Assembly: GCF_014236855.1 (NCBI RefSeq)
Contig: NZ_CP051261.1
Coordinates: 1,674,001 to 1,738,000 of the forward strand
Origin: Xanthomonas sp. SI
GTDB taxonomy: Bacteria > Pseudomonadota > Gammaproteobacteria > Xanthomonadales > Xanthomonadaceae
Direction of reading: 5' to 3'
DNA: 64,000 nucleotides
Position numbers and translations under genes: made by a program
Part shown: in pieces, positions 27,601 to 42,600 of the stretch
Position numbering within the stretch: the first letter of the stretch is position 1
How the letters are laid out: each line of letters begins with the position of its first letter
The notes under the pieces: generated by a model
Seen by the model: only the letters and a program-made list of their open reading frames with translations
What the model was told of the DNA's origin: nothing
The model's database searches: none

Positions 27601-30600
27601 TCGAAAGGTTGTGGTGCGAAGTACTGGGAATCCCGCGCGCGGATGTCGATCGCGATTTCTTCGCGCTCGGCGGTCATTCGTTGCTGGCTGCGCGTCTGGC
27701 GGTGGCGCTCAGCGAGGAGTTCGGCCGCAGTTGCGCGCTGCGCGACGTGTTCGAGCACCGCAGCATTCGCCAGCAGGCGCTTCACCTGGAGCACGCCGCA
27801 GCGGCATCCGCGGCGATTGTGCCCGCGCCTGCCGGGACGCCGCTGCCGCTGTCGTTCCAGCAGCGGCGCCTGTGGCTGACCGATCGCATCGAGGGAGCCG
27901 GCGCGCATTACAACATTCCGGCGGCCATGCGCTTACTGGGCGAGCTGGACCGGGGCGCGCTGGCCGCGGCCCTGCAGGCCGTCGCCCAGCATCATGCGGT
28001 ACTGCGCACGGTCTACGCCGAGCATGACGGCGAGCCCGTCCAGACGATCCTGCCGCGGGCCATCGTGCCGCGTATCGTCGATGCTTCCACCACCCCGGAA
28101 CACGCACGCCACGCTACGTCCCTCGCGTACTGGCGAACCGAGGCGTCAACCCCCTTCGATCTGGCCGCGGACCTGCCGCTGCGCGTGGTATTGGTGGCGT
28201 TCGCGCCACGCGACCACACGCTGTTGCTGACCCTCCATCACATCGCCGCCGATGGCTGGTCGATCGAGATCCTGGTGCGCGAACTTGGAGCTGCATATGC
28301 GGCGGCAATGCGCTGCGAAGATCCGCGCACGGCCTTGCTCGCTCCGAGCGTGCAGTACGCCGACTATGCCGTCTGGCAACGGCGCACGCTCACCGATGAG
28401 GCGCTGGCGGCGTCGCTGGATTTCTGGAGCGGAGCCTTGCATGGCGCGCCGCCATTGCATGCGCTGCCGCTGGATCGGCTGCGGGCGCCGCAGCCCGACG
28501 CGTTCGGCCATCATTTCGTCACTCCTATCGCACCATCCGCCGCGGCAGCGTTGCGTGGACTGGCGCAGGCGCACGATGCCACCGTGTTTATGGCGCTGCG
28601 CGCGGCGCTGGCGGCGTTGCTGTGGCGATGGAGCGGAGAGACCGACCTGATGGTCGGCGTGCCCGTCGCCGGTCGCGACCGGCCCGAGGTCGCGCCGCTG
28701 ATCGGCTTCTTCGTCAACACCTTGGCGCTGCGCAGCGACGTCTCCGGCGACCCCACCTTCACCGAATTGCTGGTGCGCAGCAGAGAGGAGGTACTGTCCG
28801 CGTTCGCGCACCAGCTGTTGCCGTTCGATCACTTGGTTCACGCGCTGGCGCCGGCTCGGGTTCCCGGAGCCGCGCCGCTGTACCAGATCATGCTGTCGTT
28901 CGGCGCCGAGCCGCTTCCGGCGCTCGAACTCTCCGGTGTGGACGTACTGCGGTACGGGGGCGACGCACAGCTGATCCCGTTGAACGTCGATCTGGATGTC
29001 GCGGTCGAACGTGACGGAGACAGCTATGCGGTCCGTTGGCATTACCGGGCCGATTTGTTCGATGCGGCCAGCGTGGAGCGATTGGCCTGCGCTTTTCATC
29101 GGTTGCTGGAGGCCGCCGTGGCGAGTCCGCAGCAGCGGATCGGCGCGTTGCCGCTGCTTGGCGTCGGCGATGCCGCCGTGCTCGATGCCTGGGAAGGAAC
29201 CGGCTGCGCCGCCGCCGACAGTTGGGCGCACGAGCGCATCGCCGCGCAGGCCATGCGTGCCGGCACGCATCCCGCGCTGGTCGATGGCGGTGTCGCGCTC
29301 GACTACGCCACGCTGGACGCCCAGGCCAACCGCCTAGCCCAGTGGCTGCGGGCGCGCGGTATTGGCGAGGGCGCCTGCATCGGCGTGTGCCTGGCGCGCG
29401 GCTGGCGCCAGCCGCTGGCGGCGCTGGCGGTCCTGAAGGCGGGGGCGGCCTATGTGCCGCTGGATCCGGTGACTCCGCAGGCACGCCTGCGCGATGCGGT
29501 CGTGGATGCCGGCATCGCGGTGGTGCTGAGCACGTCCGATCTGGCGGCGGAACTCGACCTCGGCGCCGTGGAAATGGCACTGCTCGATGCGCCGGGGATC
29601 GCGGCTGAACTGGAGGCGATGCCGGCGCAAGCGCCGCCGCTCGTCGTCACCGCTGCGACGCCGGCCTACGTGATCTTCACCTCCGGCTCCAGCGGCCGTC
29701 CCAAGGGCGTGGTCGTCGGCCATGGGGCGCTCGCCGCGTATCTGGACGGATTGCAGACACAGTGCAACGTCGGGCCCGCGGACAGGTTGCTGCAGTTCGC
29801 CTCGTTCGGTTTCGACGTCTATGTCGAAGAGTGCTTCATGGCCTTGTGCCATGGCGCGACCCTGGTGCTGCGCGACGAGGAGACGCTCGCCGACGGCGAG
29901 CGCTTCTGCTCCTGGGTGATGCGCCACCGCATCAGCGTGCTGAACCTGCCGACCGCGTTCTGGCACACGTTGGTGGAGACGCTGTCGCCCGAGGTCGCGC
30001 GCATGGCCGCGGACGTGCGCCTGTGCATGATCGGCGGCGAGGCGGCGCAGCCGGGCAAGATCCTTCGCTGGAACGCGCTCATGCCGCCCACGCTGCGGCT
30101 CCTGAATGGATATGGCCCTACCGAGGCGACGGTGACCGCCACGGTGGCGGACCTGGCGGACTTCGATGCGGCCAGCGCAGCGGTGCCGATCGGGCGGCCG
30201 TTGCCGCACGTGCGCTGCCGGGTGCTGGGAACGGCGCGCGAACGGGTACCGGTCGGCGTGGCCGGCGAGCTGTATCTGGGGGGCGCCAGCCTGGCGCTCG
30301 GCTACTTGCGGCAAGAGGCGCTCACCGCCGAACGCTTCGTGCAGTTGGACGGCGAGCGTTGGTACCGCAGCGGGGACCGGGTGCGCTGGCGCAACGACGG
30401 GCAGCTGGAGTTCCTGGGGCGGCTGGACGACCAGGTGAAGCTGCGCGGGTTCCGGATCGAGCTCGGCGAAATCCGCCTTCGTCTCGAAGCCCAGGCCGGC
30501 GTCGCGTCCGCGTTCGTGCAGGTGCTCGACTGCGGCGGCGAGCCTCGCCTGGCGGCTTGGGTGGTTCCCACCGCTCCGGTCGCCGACATCGCCTCGTTCG

Positions 30601-33600
30601 CCGCCGAGCTGCGGCATCGCCTTGGCCTGAGCTTGCCCGGCTACATGGTGCCATGGCAGATCGTGCCGATCGATGCGTTCCCGTTGACGCCCAGCGGCAA
30701 GGTCGATGCGCGCGCATTGCCGGAGCCGGCCGTCGGACAGGCGGACTTTGTCGCGCCGTCAACCGACACCGAGCGGGTCGTCGCGCAGGTGTGGAGCGAG
30801 CTGCTCGGCGGCGGGCCGATCAGCGCGGACGACGATTTTTTCGAGCTTGGCGGGCATTCATTGCTGGCGATGCGTGTCGTCGGCCAGCTCAGCCGGGCGC
30901 TGCGCAAGCTGGTGGGCGTGCGCACGTTATTCGAGCATCCCAGTGTACGCCGCCTGGCGGCCTGCCTGGATGCAATGGCGACGACCGAGGCGGTCGCCAT
31001 CGTCCCGGTCGAACGCGGCGGTTTGCTGCCGCTGTCTTCGGCGCAAGAACAACTGTGGTTCCTGGCGCAGCTGGCGCCCGACTCGACGGCCTATCACATG
31101 TCCACCGCGCTGCGCCTGCATGGGGCAATGTGCGGCGATGCGTTGCGGGCGGCGTTCGCGGCGGTGGTGGCGCGGCACGAGGCGCTGCGAACGGTGTTCG
31201 TCGATGTCGACGGCATTCCGATGCAGGCGATCCGCGACGACGCGGACTCGGCCTTGTCCTGGACCGAGATCGCCGGCGCCGACGGCGCGGCGCTCGAAGC
31301 GGCAATGCGGACGCAGGCCTGCACACCGTTCGATCTCGGAGGCGATGCGCTGCTGCGCGTATGCCTGGCGCGCGAAGCGGAGGACCGCCACGTGCTGCTG
31401 GTAAGCGTTCACCATATCGTGTTCGACGGCTGGTCGATGGCTGTGCTGATGGATGAGGTGGCGGCTTGCTATACGGCGCTGCGCGAGGGACGCACGGCGC
31501 CGTTGCCACCGTTGTCGATCCAGTACGCCGACTATGCGGTCTGGCAGAGAGCGCAAGCGGACGCGGCGCACGATGCTTGCGCTGACTACTGGACGCGCAC
31601 GCTGGAGGGCGCTCCGCGCTTGCTCGAGTTGCCGACCGACCGCCCGCGGCCGGCGCGACAGGTGCTGGCCGGCGACCGCGTCCCCATCGTCCTGGACGCA
31701 GGGCTGACGGCGGCATTGAGGGCGCTGGGCAGGCGCCGCGGCGCGACCTTGTTCACCACCTTGCTGGCTGGATGGGCCACGCTGATGGCACGCCTGAGTG
31801 GGCAGGAGGACTTGGTGCTCGGCATCGCCAGCGCCAACCGCGAACGTGAGGAGGTCCAAGGCCTGATCGGATTTTTCGTCAATTCCCTGGCGTTGCGCCT
31901 CGATGCCTTGAGCACTCTCACCGTCGCGCAATGGATCGACCAGACCCAGACACGTGTACTGGAGGCGCAGTCGCAGCAGGCGTTGCCATTCGACCGTGTG
32001 GTCCAGCGCGTGGCGCCCACGCGCAACCTGACCCACAGCCCCGTGTTCCAAGCGTTCTTCGCCTGGCAGGATGGCGATGTCGCCGACCTGAGCTTGCCGG
32101 GGATGCGGGTGGAGCCGATGGCGAGCGGCGAGGTGGTCGAAGCCAAGTTCGATCTCTCGCTGGCATTGCACGAAACCGCCGGGGGCGGTGTCGAAGGCGT
32201 CCTGGAATACGCCATGGCCTTGTTCGACCGCGAGACCGTACAGCGTTTCGTGGCGTGCTGGCGAACCTTGTTGCGCGCGATGGCGGATGGCGATGCGCTG
32301 GAGTTGGCCGAGCTGCCGCTGTTGGACGATGCCCAACGCCTGTGCCTGTTGCGCGATTGGTCGGGCCGGATTCTGCCTTACGCCGACGACGAGAAACTCG
32401 AGCAACGTTTCGACCGTATCGCCGCATCGATGCCGGACGCGATCGCCATCGTCGAAGGCGAGCGCAACTGGCGCTACGCCGAACTTGCCGCGCACTCGCG
32501 CTCGTTGGCCCGGCGCTTGCGCGCGCATGGAATCGTGGCGGGCGATCGGGTGGCGATCGAAGCGCCGCGCTCGGCGCTGCTGGTAGCGGCGCAGATCGCA
32601 GCGCTACGCTGCGGTGCGATCTATGTCCCGCTGGATCCGAACGTCCCGCAGGCGCGGCGCGACTTCATGCTCGATGACAGCGCGGCCAGGGTGTTGCTCG
32701 TGCCGACCGGCGAGGCCGACGAACTCGAACTGCGCCCGTTGGCGCATGCGTCGCAGGCCATGCCGGGCGAGGGCGTGGATGCGGTCGCCTACGTGATGTA
32801 CACCTCCGGGTCCACCGGCAGGCCCAAAGGCGTGGCCGTGACGCACCGGGGCGTCCGTCGCCTGGTGGTCGACGGCGGCTACGGCGATTTCAGCGCTTCG
32901 GACCGCGTGGCGTTTGCCGCGAATCCGGCCTTCGATGCCAGCACCCTGGAGGTGTGGATGCCGCTATGCAATGGCGGCCGCCTCGTGATCGTCGATCAAG
33001 ACACGCTGCTGGAGCCGCTGCGGCTGGCCGCGTTGTTGGAGCGCGAAGCGGTGACCGTGCTGTGGATGACGGTAGGCCTGTTCAACCACTATGCCGAAGA
33101 GATCGGTGCCGCATTGGGACGGCTGCGCGTGTTGATGATCGGCGGCGACGCGCTGGACTCGGCGATCGTGGCGCGCTTTTTGGCTTCGCATCCGCAGGTG
33201 CGCCTGTTCAACGGCTATGGCCCGACCGAGACCACGACGTTCGCATTGACCTATCCCGTCGTCTCGGCCTCGCCCGGACAGCGTATCCCTATCGGCCTGC
33301 CGATCCGCAATACCCGTATCTACGTGCTCGATGCGCGGCGCGAACCGGTGCCGGTGGGCGTGGTAGGCGAACTGTACATCGGCGGCGACGGCGTGGCTGC
33401 CTGCTATCTCAATCTTCCTGAACTGACCGCCGAACGTTTCCTGCCCGATCCTTTCCTCGGAGACCGCAGCCGCATGTATCGCAGCGGCGACCGGGTGCGC
33501 TGGCGCAACGACGGCACGGTGGAATTCATCGGGCGTACGGACCGGCAGGTGAAGATCCGCGGCTTCCGCGTCGAACTGGGCGAGATCGAAGCCTGCATCG

Positions 33601-36600
33601 GCGAACATCCAGGGGTGCGCGATGCCATCGTCGTGGCGCAGCAGGGCGCGAGCGGACGCACGTTGGCGGCGTATGTCGTATTCGATGCCTCGCTGTCGGG
33701 CGTGGACGCGGCGACGACGCTGCACGCACATCTCGCTGCTCGCATGCCGGACTACATGCTGCCGCAAGGCATCGTCGCGCTCGAGCGCTTCCCGCTGACC
33801 GCCAACGGCAAGGTCGACGTACGCGCACTGCCGCAGCTTACAGGTGCCGATGGCGGCCTCCACATTGCGCCGGCCACTCGGACCGAACAGGCGCTGGCCG
33901 AGATCTGGCAGCGCCTGCTCGGGCGCGAACGCGTCGGACGCAGCGACAACTTCTTCGTGCTCGGCGGCCATTCCCTGCTGGCCACGCGCGTGGCGGCCGA
34001 GATCGGGCGGCGCACGGGGGTGAAGACGCCGGTACGCATGCTGTTCGAGCTCCCGGAGTTGCACGCGCTTGCCGCCTGGGTCGATGCCAAGGTGGCGACG
34101 GACGCCATGCCGATCGCCAAGGTCGACCGCGCCGGTAGGCTGCCGTTGTCTTCGGCGCAGGAACGGCTCTGGTTCCTGGCGCAGCTCGAGCCGGAATCGA
34201 CGGCCTACCACGTTCCCTTGGGGCTGCGCTTGCGCGGCGAGCTGGATCGTGCTGCGTTGCGCATGGCACTGGAGCGCGTGGTCGCGCGGCACGATGCCTT
34301 GCGTACCGTGTTCGTCGATGTCGACGGTACGCCCGCGCAGGTAGTGACCGCGGCCGGATCCGCAGCGTTCGACTGGGAGTATCTCGACGCCCGTGATACG
34401 GGCGACGCCACCGCGCACCTCGCCGTCTCGGCCCAGAAGGCCTTCGACCTGGCCCATGGCCCGCTGTTGCGCGCCTGCCTGGTACGGGAGGCGGACACGC
34501 GCTATGCACTGCGGGTAACGGTGCATCACATCGTCTTCGACGGTTGGTCCGTGGGCCTGCTGATCGACGAGATCGCGACGCAGTACACCGCGTTGCGCGC
34601 GGGTGGCGCCGACCTCTTGCCGCCGTTGCCGATCCAGTATGTCGATTACGCCGCTTGGCAACGCGCACAACGCGAAGGACCGCAACAGCGCGTAAACGCG
34701 GAGTATTGGCGTCGCGCGCTCGCCGGCGCGCCCGGCCTGCTGGAGCTGCCCACCGACAGGCCGCGCCCGATGCAGCAGTCCTTCGCCGGCCAAACCCTGC
34801 CGTTCGTCTTCGATACGGAGTTGACGTCCGCGCTGAAGGTGCTGGGCATGCGTCGCGGCACTACCTTGTTCACAGTCGTGCTGGCCAGCTGGACGGCATT
34901 GCTGGCGCGCCTGAGCGGACAGCAGGACCTGGTGGTCGGCATCGCCAGCGCGAATCGCGGGCACGAGGACGTCCACGGCCTGATCGGACTGTTCGTCAAC
35001 TCGATGGCGCTGCGTTTCGACCTGTCCTGCACGCCGACGGTGGCGGCCTGGATCGAGCAGGTGCGCACCCGCCTGCTCGAGGCCCAGGCGCATCAGGATC
35101 TGCCGTTCGATCGCGTGGTCGACCTGGTCGCCCCCACGCGCAGCCCGGCCCACAGTCCCTTGTTCCAGGCCTTCTTCGCCTGGGAGGACAGCAGTGCCGT
35201 CGATCTGTCATTGCCTGGGCTGCAGGTCGAGGCGTTGGCCGAGGATGTGGACGGGGAGGCCATGTTCGATCTCAGTGCGGCGCTTGGAGAGGTCGACGGC
35301 CGCATCGTCGGCGCACTGGAATATGCGACCGCGTTGTTCGACCGGCGGACGATCGAACGTATTGTGGTCATGTGGCGCCGCCTGGCGCGCGCCATGGCCG
35401 AGGACGAACTGTGCGCGCTGTCGGTATTGCCGTTGCTGGACGACACGGATTTGTCCGTGCTGCAGTCCTGGGAAGGCCGAGGGCGCGCCGGCGGCGGCGA
35501 CTGGGCGCACGAGCGCATCGCCGCGCAGGCCATGCGCGCCGGTGCGCATCCAGCGTTGGTCGATGGCGAGGTGGTGCTCGACTACGCCACGCTGGAGACC
35601 CAGGCCAACCGCCTGGCGCAGTGGCTGCGGGCGCGTGGTATTGGCGAGGGCGCCTGCGTTGGCGTGTGTTTGGCGCGTAGCTGGCGCCAGCCGCTGGCGG
35701 CGCTGGCGGTCCTCAAGGCGGGTGCGGCCTATGTGCCGCTGGATCCTGCACATCCACAGGTACGCCTGCGCGATGCGGTCGAGGACGCTTGCATTGGCGT
35801 AGTGCTGAGCACGTCCGATCTGGCGGCGGAACTCGACTTGGGCGGTGTGGAAATGGCGCTACTGGATGCGCCGGGGATTGCGGCTGAACTGGAGGCGGCG
35901 CCGGCGCATGCGCCGCCGCTCGTCGTCAGCGGTGTGACGCCGGCCTACGTGATCTTCACTTCCGGCTCCAGCGGCCGTCCCAAGGGCGTGGTCGTCGGCC
36001 ATGGGGCGCTCGCCGCGTACCTCGACGGATTGCAGGCACAGTGCAATATCGGACCTGCGGACAGGTTGCTGCAGTTCGCCTCGTTCGGTTTCGATGCGTA
36101 CATCGAAGAATGCTTCATGGCTCTGTGCCACGGCGCGACCCTGGTGCTGCGCGACGAGGAGACGATCACCGACGGCGAGCGCTTCTGGTCCTGGGTCGTG
36201 CGCCACCGCATCAGCGTGCTGAACCTGCCGACCGCGTTCTGGCATGTCCTGGTGGAAACGCTGCCCCCTGCAGTGGCGGAGATGGCCGCGGGCGTGCGCC
36301 TTTGCGTGATCGGCGGCGAGGCGGCGCAGGCGGCGAAGGTGCTGCGCTGGAATGCGGCCATGCCGCTTGCCCTGCGGCTATTGAACACCTATGGCCCTAC
36401 CGAAGCGACGGTGACCGCCACGGCAGTGGATCTGACGACTTTCGATGCGGCCAGCGCAGCGGTACCGATCGGGCGGCCGTTGCCGCACGTGCGCTGCCGG
36501 GTGCTGGGAACGGCGCGCGAACGGGTGCCAGTCGGCGTGGCCGGCGAGCTGTATCTGGGGGGCGCCAGCCTGGCGCTCGGCTATTTGCGGCAAGAGGCGC

Positions 36601-39600
36601 TCACCGCCGAACACTTCGTGCAGTTGGACGGCGAGCGTTGGTACCGCAGCGGGGACCGGGTGCGCTGGCGCAACGACGGGCAGCTGGAGTTCCTGGGACG
36701 GCTGGACGACCAGGTGAAGCTGCGCGGGTTCCGGATCGAGCTGGGGGAGATCGAGAGCCGGCTGCATGCCGAGGGTTCGGTACGCGAGGCGGTGGTGGTG
36801 GTGCGCGGGGAGGGGGTGCAGGCGCGGCTGGTGGCGTACGTGACGCCGGCCGCTGGAGAGGCGGCGGAGGCGTGGATCGACGAGCTGCAGGCGGCGCTGG
36901 CGGCGTCCCTGCCGGGCTACATGCAGCCGTCGGCGTACGTGGTGCTGGAGGCGCTGCCGCTGACGGTGAACGGGAAGGTGGACAAGGGCGCGCTGCCGGA
37001 ACCGGTGCACGCACGCGGGGAGGAGGAGGAAGCGCCGTCGACCGAGACCGAACGGGCGCTGGCGCAGATCTGGAGCGGCATCCTCGGGCACGCGGACATC
37101 GGCGTCACCGCCAACTTCTTCGCACTGGGCGGTCACTCGCTGCTGGCCACGCGGATCGTGAGCGAGATCGGGCGAGCGCTGGGCAAGCAGGTGCCGGTGC
37201 GGGCGCTGTTCGAGCAGCCGACGCTGCGGGGCTTGGCGCAGTACGTGGAGCGTCAGGCGCGCAGCGGCTATGCGCCGATCCCGAAGGTGCCGCGCGTGGA
37301 TGCACTGCCGTTGTCGTTCGCGCAGCAGCGGCTGTGGTTCATCGACCGTCTGGAGGGCGGCAGCACGCAGTACAACATGCCGGTGGCGCTGCGGCTGCGC
37401 GGCGGGCTGTCGGTGGCGGCGCTGGGCCAGGCGCTGGCGGGGTTGCTGGCGCGGCACGAGGTGCTGCGCACGGTGTACCGGGAGGTGGACGGCACGCCGT
37501 GGCAGGTGATCCAGGCGCAGGCGCAGGCGCAGGTGCCGTTGGCGCACGAGGACCTGAGCGCGTTGCCGGCGGAGGCGCAGGACGCGGCGGTGCAGGCCTG
37601 GGTGCAGCGGGAGGCGGGTCAGGGGTTCGACCTGGCGCACGAGCCGATGCTGCGGTGCCGGGTGCTGCGGCTGGAGGCCGAGGAGCACGCGGTGCTGTTC
37701 ACGCTGCACCACATTGCCAGCGACGGCTGGTCGATGGGAGTGCTGGTGCGCGAGTTCGTGGCGCTGTATGCGGGTGCGCTGCGCGGGGAGGCGGCGGCGC
37801 TGGCGCCGCTGCCGGTGCAGTACGCGGACTATGCGGCGTGGCAGCGGGAGCGGTTGCAGGGGGCGTCGCTGGAGGCGGCGCTGGGGTACTGGCGGGAGCG
37901 GTTGCAGGGCCTGCCGGCGGTGCACGGGCTGCCGCTGGACCGGCCGCGCCCGGCGCGGCAGGCCTACGCGTCGGACTCGGTGGATCGGCTGCTGTCGCCC
38001 GTGTTGCTGCAAATGTGCAAGGACTTCGCTGCCGCGCATGACGCCACACTCTTCATGGTGCTGGAAGCGGCATTGGCGGCGCTGATCGCTCGTTGGAGCG
38101 GCGAGCACGACGTCGCAATCGGCACGCCGATCTCCGGGCGCGCCCACCAGGAACTCGAACCGCTGATCGGCTTCTTCATCAACACCGTGGTTCTGCGCAA
38201 CGACCTGTCTGGCGACCCCGACTTCCAGACGCTGCTCGCGCGTACGCGCCGCACCGCGCTCGACGCCTATGCGCACGATATCCCGTTCGAATTGATCGTC
38301 GATGAAATCAAGCCAGAGCGCAGCCTGGCCTACAATCCGCTTTGCCAGATCAAATTCATGCTGCAACACGGGGAGTCCGAAGCGCTGGCGCTTCCCGATG
38401 CGCAGGTCGACGTGATCGATGGCCTCTCCGGCAGCATCCGTTTCGACTTCGACCTCAATGCAGTCGATACCGACGACGGGTTGCAGCTGTACTGGAGCTA
38501 CCAAACAGCGCTGTTCGATCGCGAGACGCTCGAACGCATGGCGCATGGCTATGAATGCCTGCTTGCGGCTGCGTTGCGCGAACCGGGCAAGCCGTTCAAC
38601 CAGCTTCCGCTGCAGGATGAAAGCTTGCGCGAGCAGTTGCTGACGCAGGGCCGTGGCCCGCACAGCGAGCGCGGCCGCGAACAGCCGTTGATCCGGCAAC
38701 TGCAGGCGCAGGCACAGGCGACACCGGAGGCGGTGGCGGTGCGCTGCGGAGCGGCGCAGATGACCTATCGCGAGCTGGACCGGGCGTCCAACCGGCTGGC
38801 GCAGGCCTTGGCCGAGCAGGGGGTGGGGCTGGGCGCGCGGGTGGGGGTGGCGCTGGAACGGTCGTTGCCGCTGCTGGTGGCGCTGCTGGGCGTGATGAAG
38901 AGCGGTGCGGCGTATGTGCCGGTGGATGCGCAGCAGGCGCCGGCGCGGGTGCAGGCGATCCTGGAGGATGCCGAGGTGGCGCTGGTGCTGGGAACGGGGG
39001 CGGCGTTGGCCGGCACGTCGGTCCAGGTCCTGGCCATGGACGGGGCCGCGGAGGCCTCGTGGCTGTCGGCGTACCCGGACGCGGCACCGGCGGTGGCGCT
39101 GGAGGCCACGCACAGCGCGTACGTGCTGTACACCTCCGGTTCGACCGGGGTGCCCAAGGGCGTGGAGGTGCTGCAGCGCGGGCTGACCGACTACTGCGCC
39201 TTCGCGCGAGGGAACTACTACGCCGAGCATCTGGCCGGTGCGCTGGTGGCGACCTCGCCGGCGTTCGACCTGACGGTGCCGAGCTTGTACGTGCCGTTGC
39301 TGGCGGGCGGGTGCGTGACGCTGCTGGCGGAGGCGGACGCCATGGCGGGCCTGGCGGCGGCGTTGGAAGCGGCGTCGGCGCCGGGGTGGTTGCTGCGCCT
39401 GACGCCCTCGCACGTGCAGGGGCTGCTGGCGTTGTCGGATGCGCAGCCGCGGCCGGGGGCGCATGTGTTCGTGGTGGGCGGGGAGGCGTTCGCGGCGGAG
39501 TTGGCGCAGGCGCTGCGGGCGAAGTACCCGCAGGCGCAGGTGTACAACCACTACGGTCCGACCGAGGCGGTGGTGGGGAGCAGCTGGTATGCGGTAGACG

Positions 39601-42600
39601 GCCAGGCGCCGTGCAGCGGGATGCTGCCGATCGGCCGGGCGATGGAGAACACGACGCTGTACGTGCTGGACGCGCGGATGGGGCTGCAGCCGGCGGGGGT
39701 GGCGGGGGAGCTGTACATCGGTGGGTGGGGGGTGGCGAAGGGCTATGTGAAGCGGGAGGCGTTGACGGCCGAGCGGTTCGTGGCCAGTCCGTTCGTGGCG
39801 GGGGAGCGGTTGTACCGCAGCGGGGACCGGGTGCGCTGGCGCAACGACGGGCAGCTGGAGTTCCTGGGGCGTCTGGACGACCAGGTGAAGCTGCGCGGGT
39901 TCCGGATCGAGCTGGGGGAGATCGAGAGCCGGCTGCATGCCGAGGGTTCGGTACGCGAGGCGGTGGTGGTGGTGCGCGGGGAGGGGGTGCAGGCGCGGCT
40001 GGTGGCGTACGTGACGCCGGCCGCTGGAGAGGCGGCGGAGGCGTGGATCGACGAGCTGCAGGCGGCGCTGGCGTCGTCCCTGCCGGGCTACATGCAGCCG
40101 TCGGCGTACGTGGTGCTGGAGGCGCTGCCGCTGACGGTGAACGGGAAGGTGGACAAGGGCGCGCTGCCGGAGCCGGTGCACGCGCGCGGGGAGGAGGAGG
40201 AAGCGCCGTCGACCGAGACCGAACGGGCGCTGGCGCAGATCTGGAGCGGCATCCTCGGGCACGCGGACATCGGCGTCACCGCCAACTTCTTCGCACTGGG
40301 CGGTCACTCGCTGCTGGCCACGCGGATCGTGAGCGAGATCGGGCGAGCGCTGGGCAAGCAGGTGCCGGTGCGGGCGCTGTTCGAGCAGCCGACGCTGCGG
40401 GGCTTGGCGCAGTACGTGGAGCGTCAGGCGCGCAGCGACTATGCGCCGATCCCGAAGGTGCCGCGCGTGGATGCACTGCCGTTGTCGTTCGCGCAGCAGC
40501 GGCTGTGGTTCATCGACCGTCTGGAGGGCGGCAGCACGCAGTACAACATGCCGGTGGCGCTGCGGCTGCGCGGCGGGCTGTCGGTGGCGGCGCTGGGCCA
40601 GGCGCTGGCGGGGTTGCTGGCGCGGCACGAGGTGCTGCGCACGGTGTACCGGGAGGTGGACGGCACGCCGTGGCAGGTGATCCAGGCGCAGGCGCAGGCG
40701 CAGGTGCCGTTGGCGCACGAGGACCTGAGCGCGTTGCCGGCGGAGGCGCAGGACGCGGCGGTGCAGGCCTGGGTGCAGCGGGAGGCGGGTCAGGGGTTCG
40801 ACCTGGCGCACGAGCCGATGCTGCGGTGCCGGGTGCTGCGGCTGGAGGCCGAGGAGCACGCGGTGCTGTTCACGCTGCACCACATTGCCAGCGACGGCTG
40901 GTCGATGGGAGTGCTGGTGCGCGAGTTCGTGGCGCTGTATGCGGGTGCGCTGCGCGGGGAGGCGGCGGCGCTGGCGCCGCTGCCGGTGCAGTACGCGGAC
41001 TATGCGGCGTGGCAGCGGGAGCGGTTGCAGGGGGCGTCGCTGGAGGCGGCGCTGGGGTACTGGCGGGAGCGGTTGCAGGGCCTGCCGGCGGTGCACGGGC
41101 TGCCGCTGGACCGGCCGCGCCCGGCGCGGCAGGACTTTGCCGGCGGGCGGATCGAGCAGGGGATCGCAGCGGCGACGCTGGCGGGCCTGCAGGCGCTGGC
41201 GCAGCGGCACGATGCGAGCCTGTTCATGGTGCTGGAGGCGGCGCTGGCATGGTTGCTGGCCCGCTGGAGCGGGGAACGGGACATCGTCATCGGCACGCCG
41301 ATCGCCGGGCGGGTGCACCCGGACGTGGAGCCGCTGATCGGGTTCTTCGTGAACACGCTGGTGCTGCGCACGCAGCTGAGCGGGGAGGAGACGTTCGAGG
41401 GGCTGCTGGAGACGACGCGGGAGCGGGTGCTGGAGGCGTACACGCACCAGGAGATCCCGTTCGAGATGCTGGTGGACGAGCTCAAGCCGGTGCGCAGCCT
41501 GAGCCATGCGCCGTTGTTCCAGGTGTTGCTGTCGATGCGCAACACCGAGCAGGTGGCCTTGACGCTGCCGGGGCTGGAAGTGTCCTCGCTGGGCGAGGGG
41601 TATGAGCAGGCGAAGTTCGACCTGCAGCTGGCGGTGCAGGAGACGGGGGAGGGACTGCGGTTGGTCTGGGGCTATGCGACGCGCCTGTTCGAGGCGGCGA
41701 GCATCGACCGGCTGGCGCAGGCGTATGCGCAATTGCTGGCGCAGATCGTCGTGCAGCCGGACGCGCCGTTGGCCACGCTGCCGCTGATCGAAGAGAGCGA
41801 GCGCGCGATGTTGGCGGAGTGGAATGCGAACCAGCGACCTCTCCCCGATGCGGGGTTCCATCGGTTGTTCGCGCGGCAGGCGACAGCCACGCCCGATGCG
41901 ATCGCCGTGCGCTGTGGCCCGGCTCACCTGACGTATCGCGAGCTGGACGAGGCTTCCAGCCGGCTGGCGCACGATCTCCGTAACCTCGGAGTGGATCGCG
42001 GCGCCTTGGTCGCCCTGTGCCTGGAGCGAAGCATCGATCTGCCGCTGGCGATCCTCGGCGTGCTGAAGGCCGGCGCGGCGTGGCTGCCGCTGGATCCGGC
42101 CTATCCCGATGCGCATCTGCAGTATGTGCTTGGAGACAGCGCAACACCGTTCGTGCTCGGGCACGCGGCAACGGCGGAGCGTCTATCGGCGCTCGGCGTG
42201 CCGGCGCGGATGCTGGATGCGCAGGAAATCTCGCGCTGGCCGCGGACCGCTCCCGAGGTTCCGGGCGAGTCGACGGCGGATCTGGCCTATGCGATCTATA
42301 CCTCGGGCAGCACAGGTCGCCCCAAGGGGGTGCTGATCGAACACAGGTCGCTGTCGAACCTGGCGCTGAATCTCGGACCCGATGGTATCGCCGACGGCGT
42401 TCTCCACGGCTGTTGGGCCTTGGTCGGCTCGCATGCCTTCGATGGCTCGATCAAGGGGCTGATGCAGCTGGCGTGGGGCGGTTCCGTGCTGATCGTGCCG
42501 GAAGCCGTGAAGACCGATCCGGCGATGCTGCGCGCGCTCTTGCGATCGCAGCCGGTGGTCCTGATGGATTGCACGCCGTCGTTGCTGGAGTCCTGGCTGG

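Noticed and set aside
39690-39745. G-rich stretch (several runs of G) as a G-quadruplex, repeated in the A5-type domains
   Set aside because: Loop lengths are uneven, and the stretch is explained by Gly/Trp codons in a G-rich codon context.
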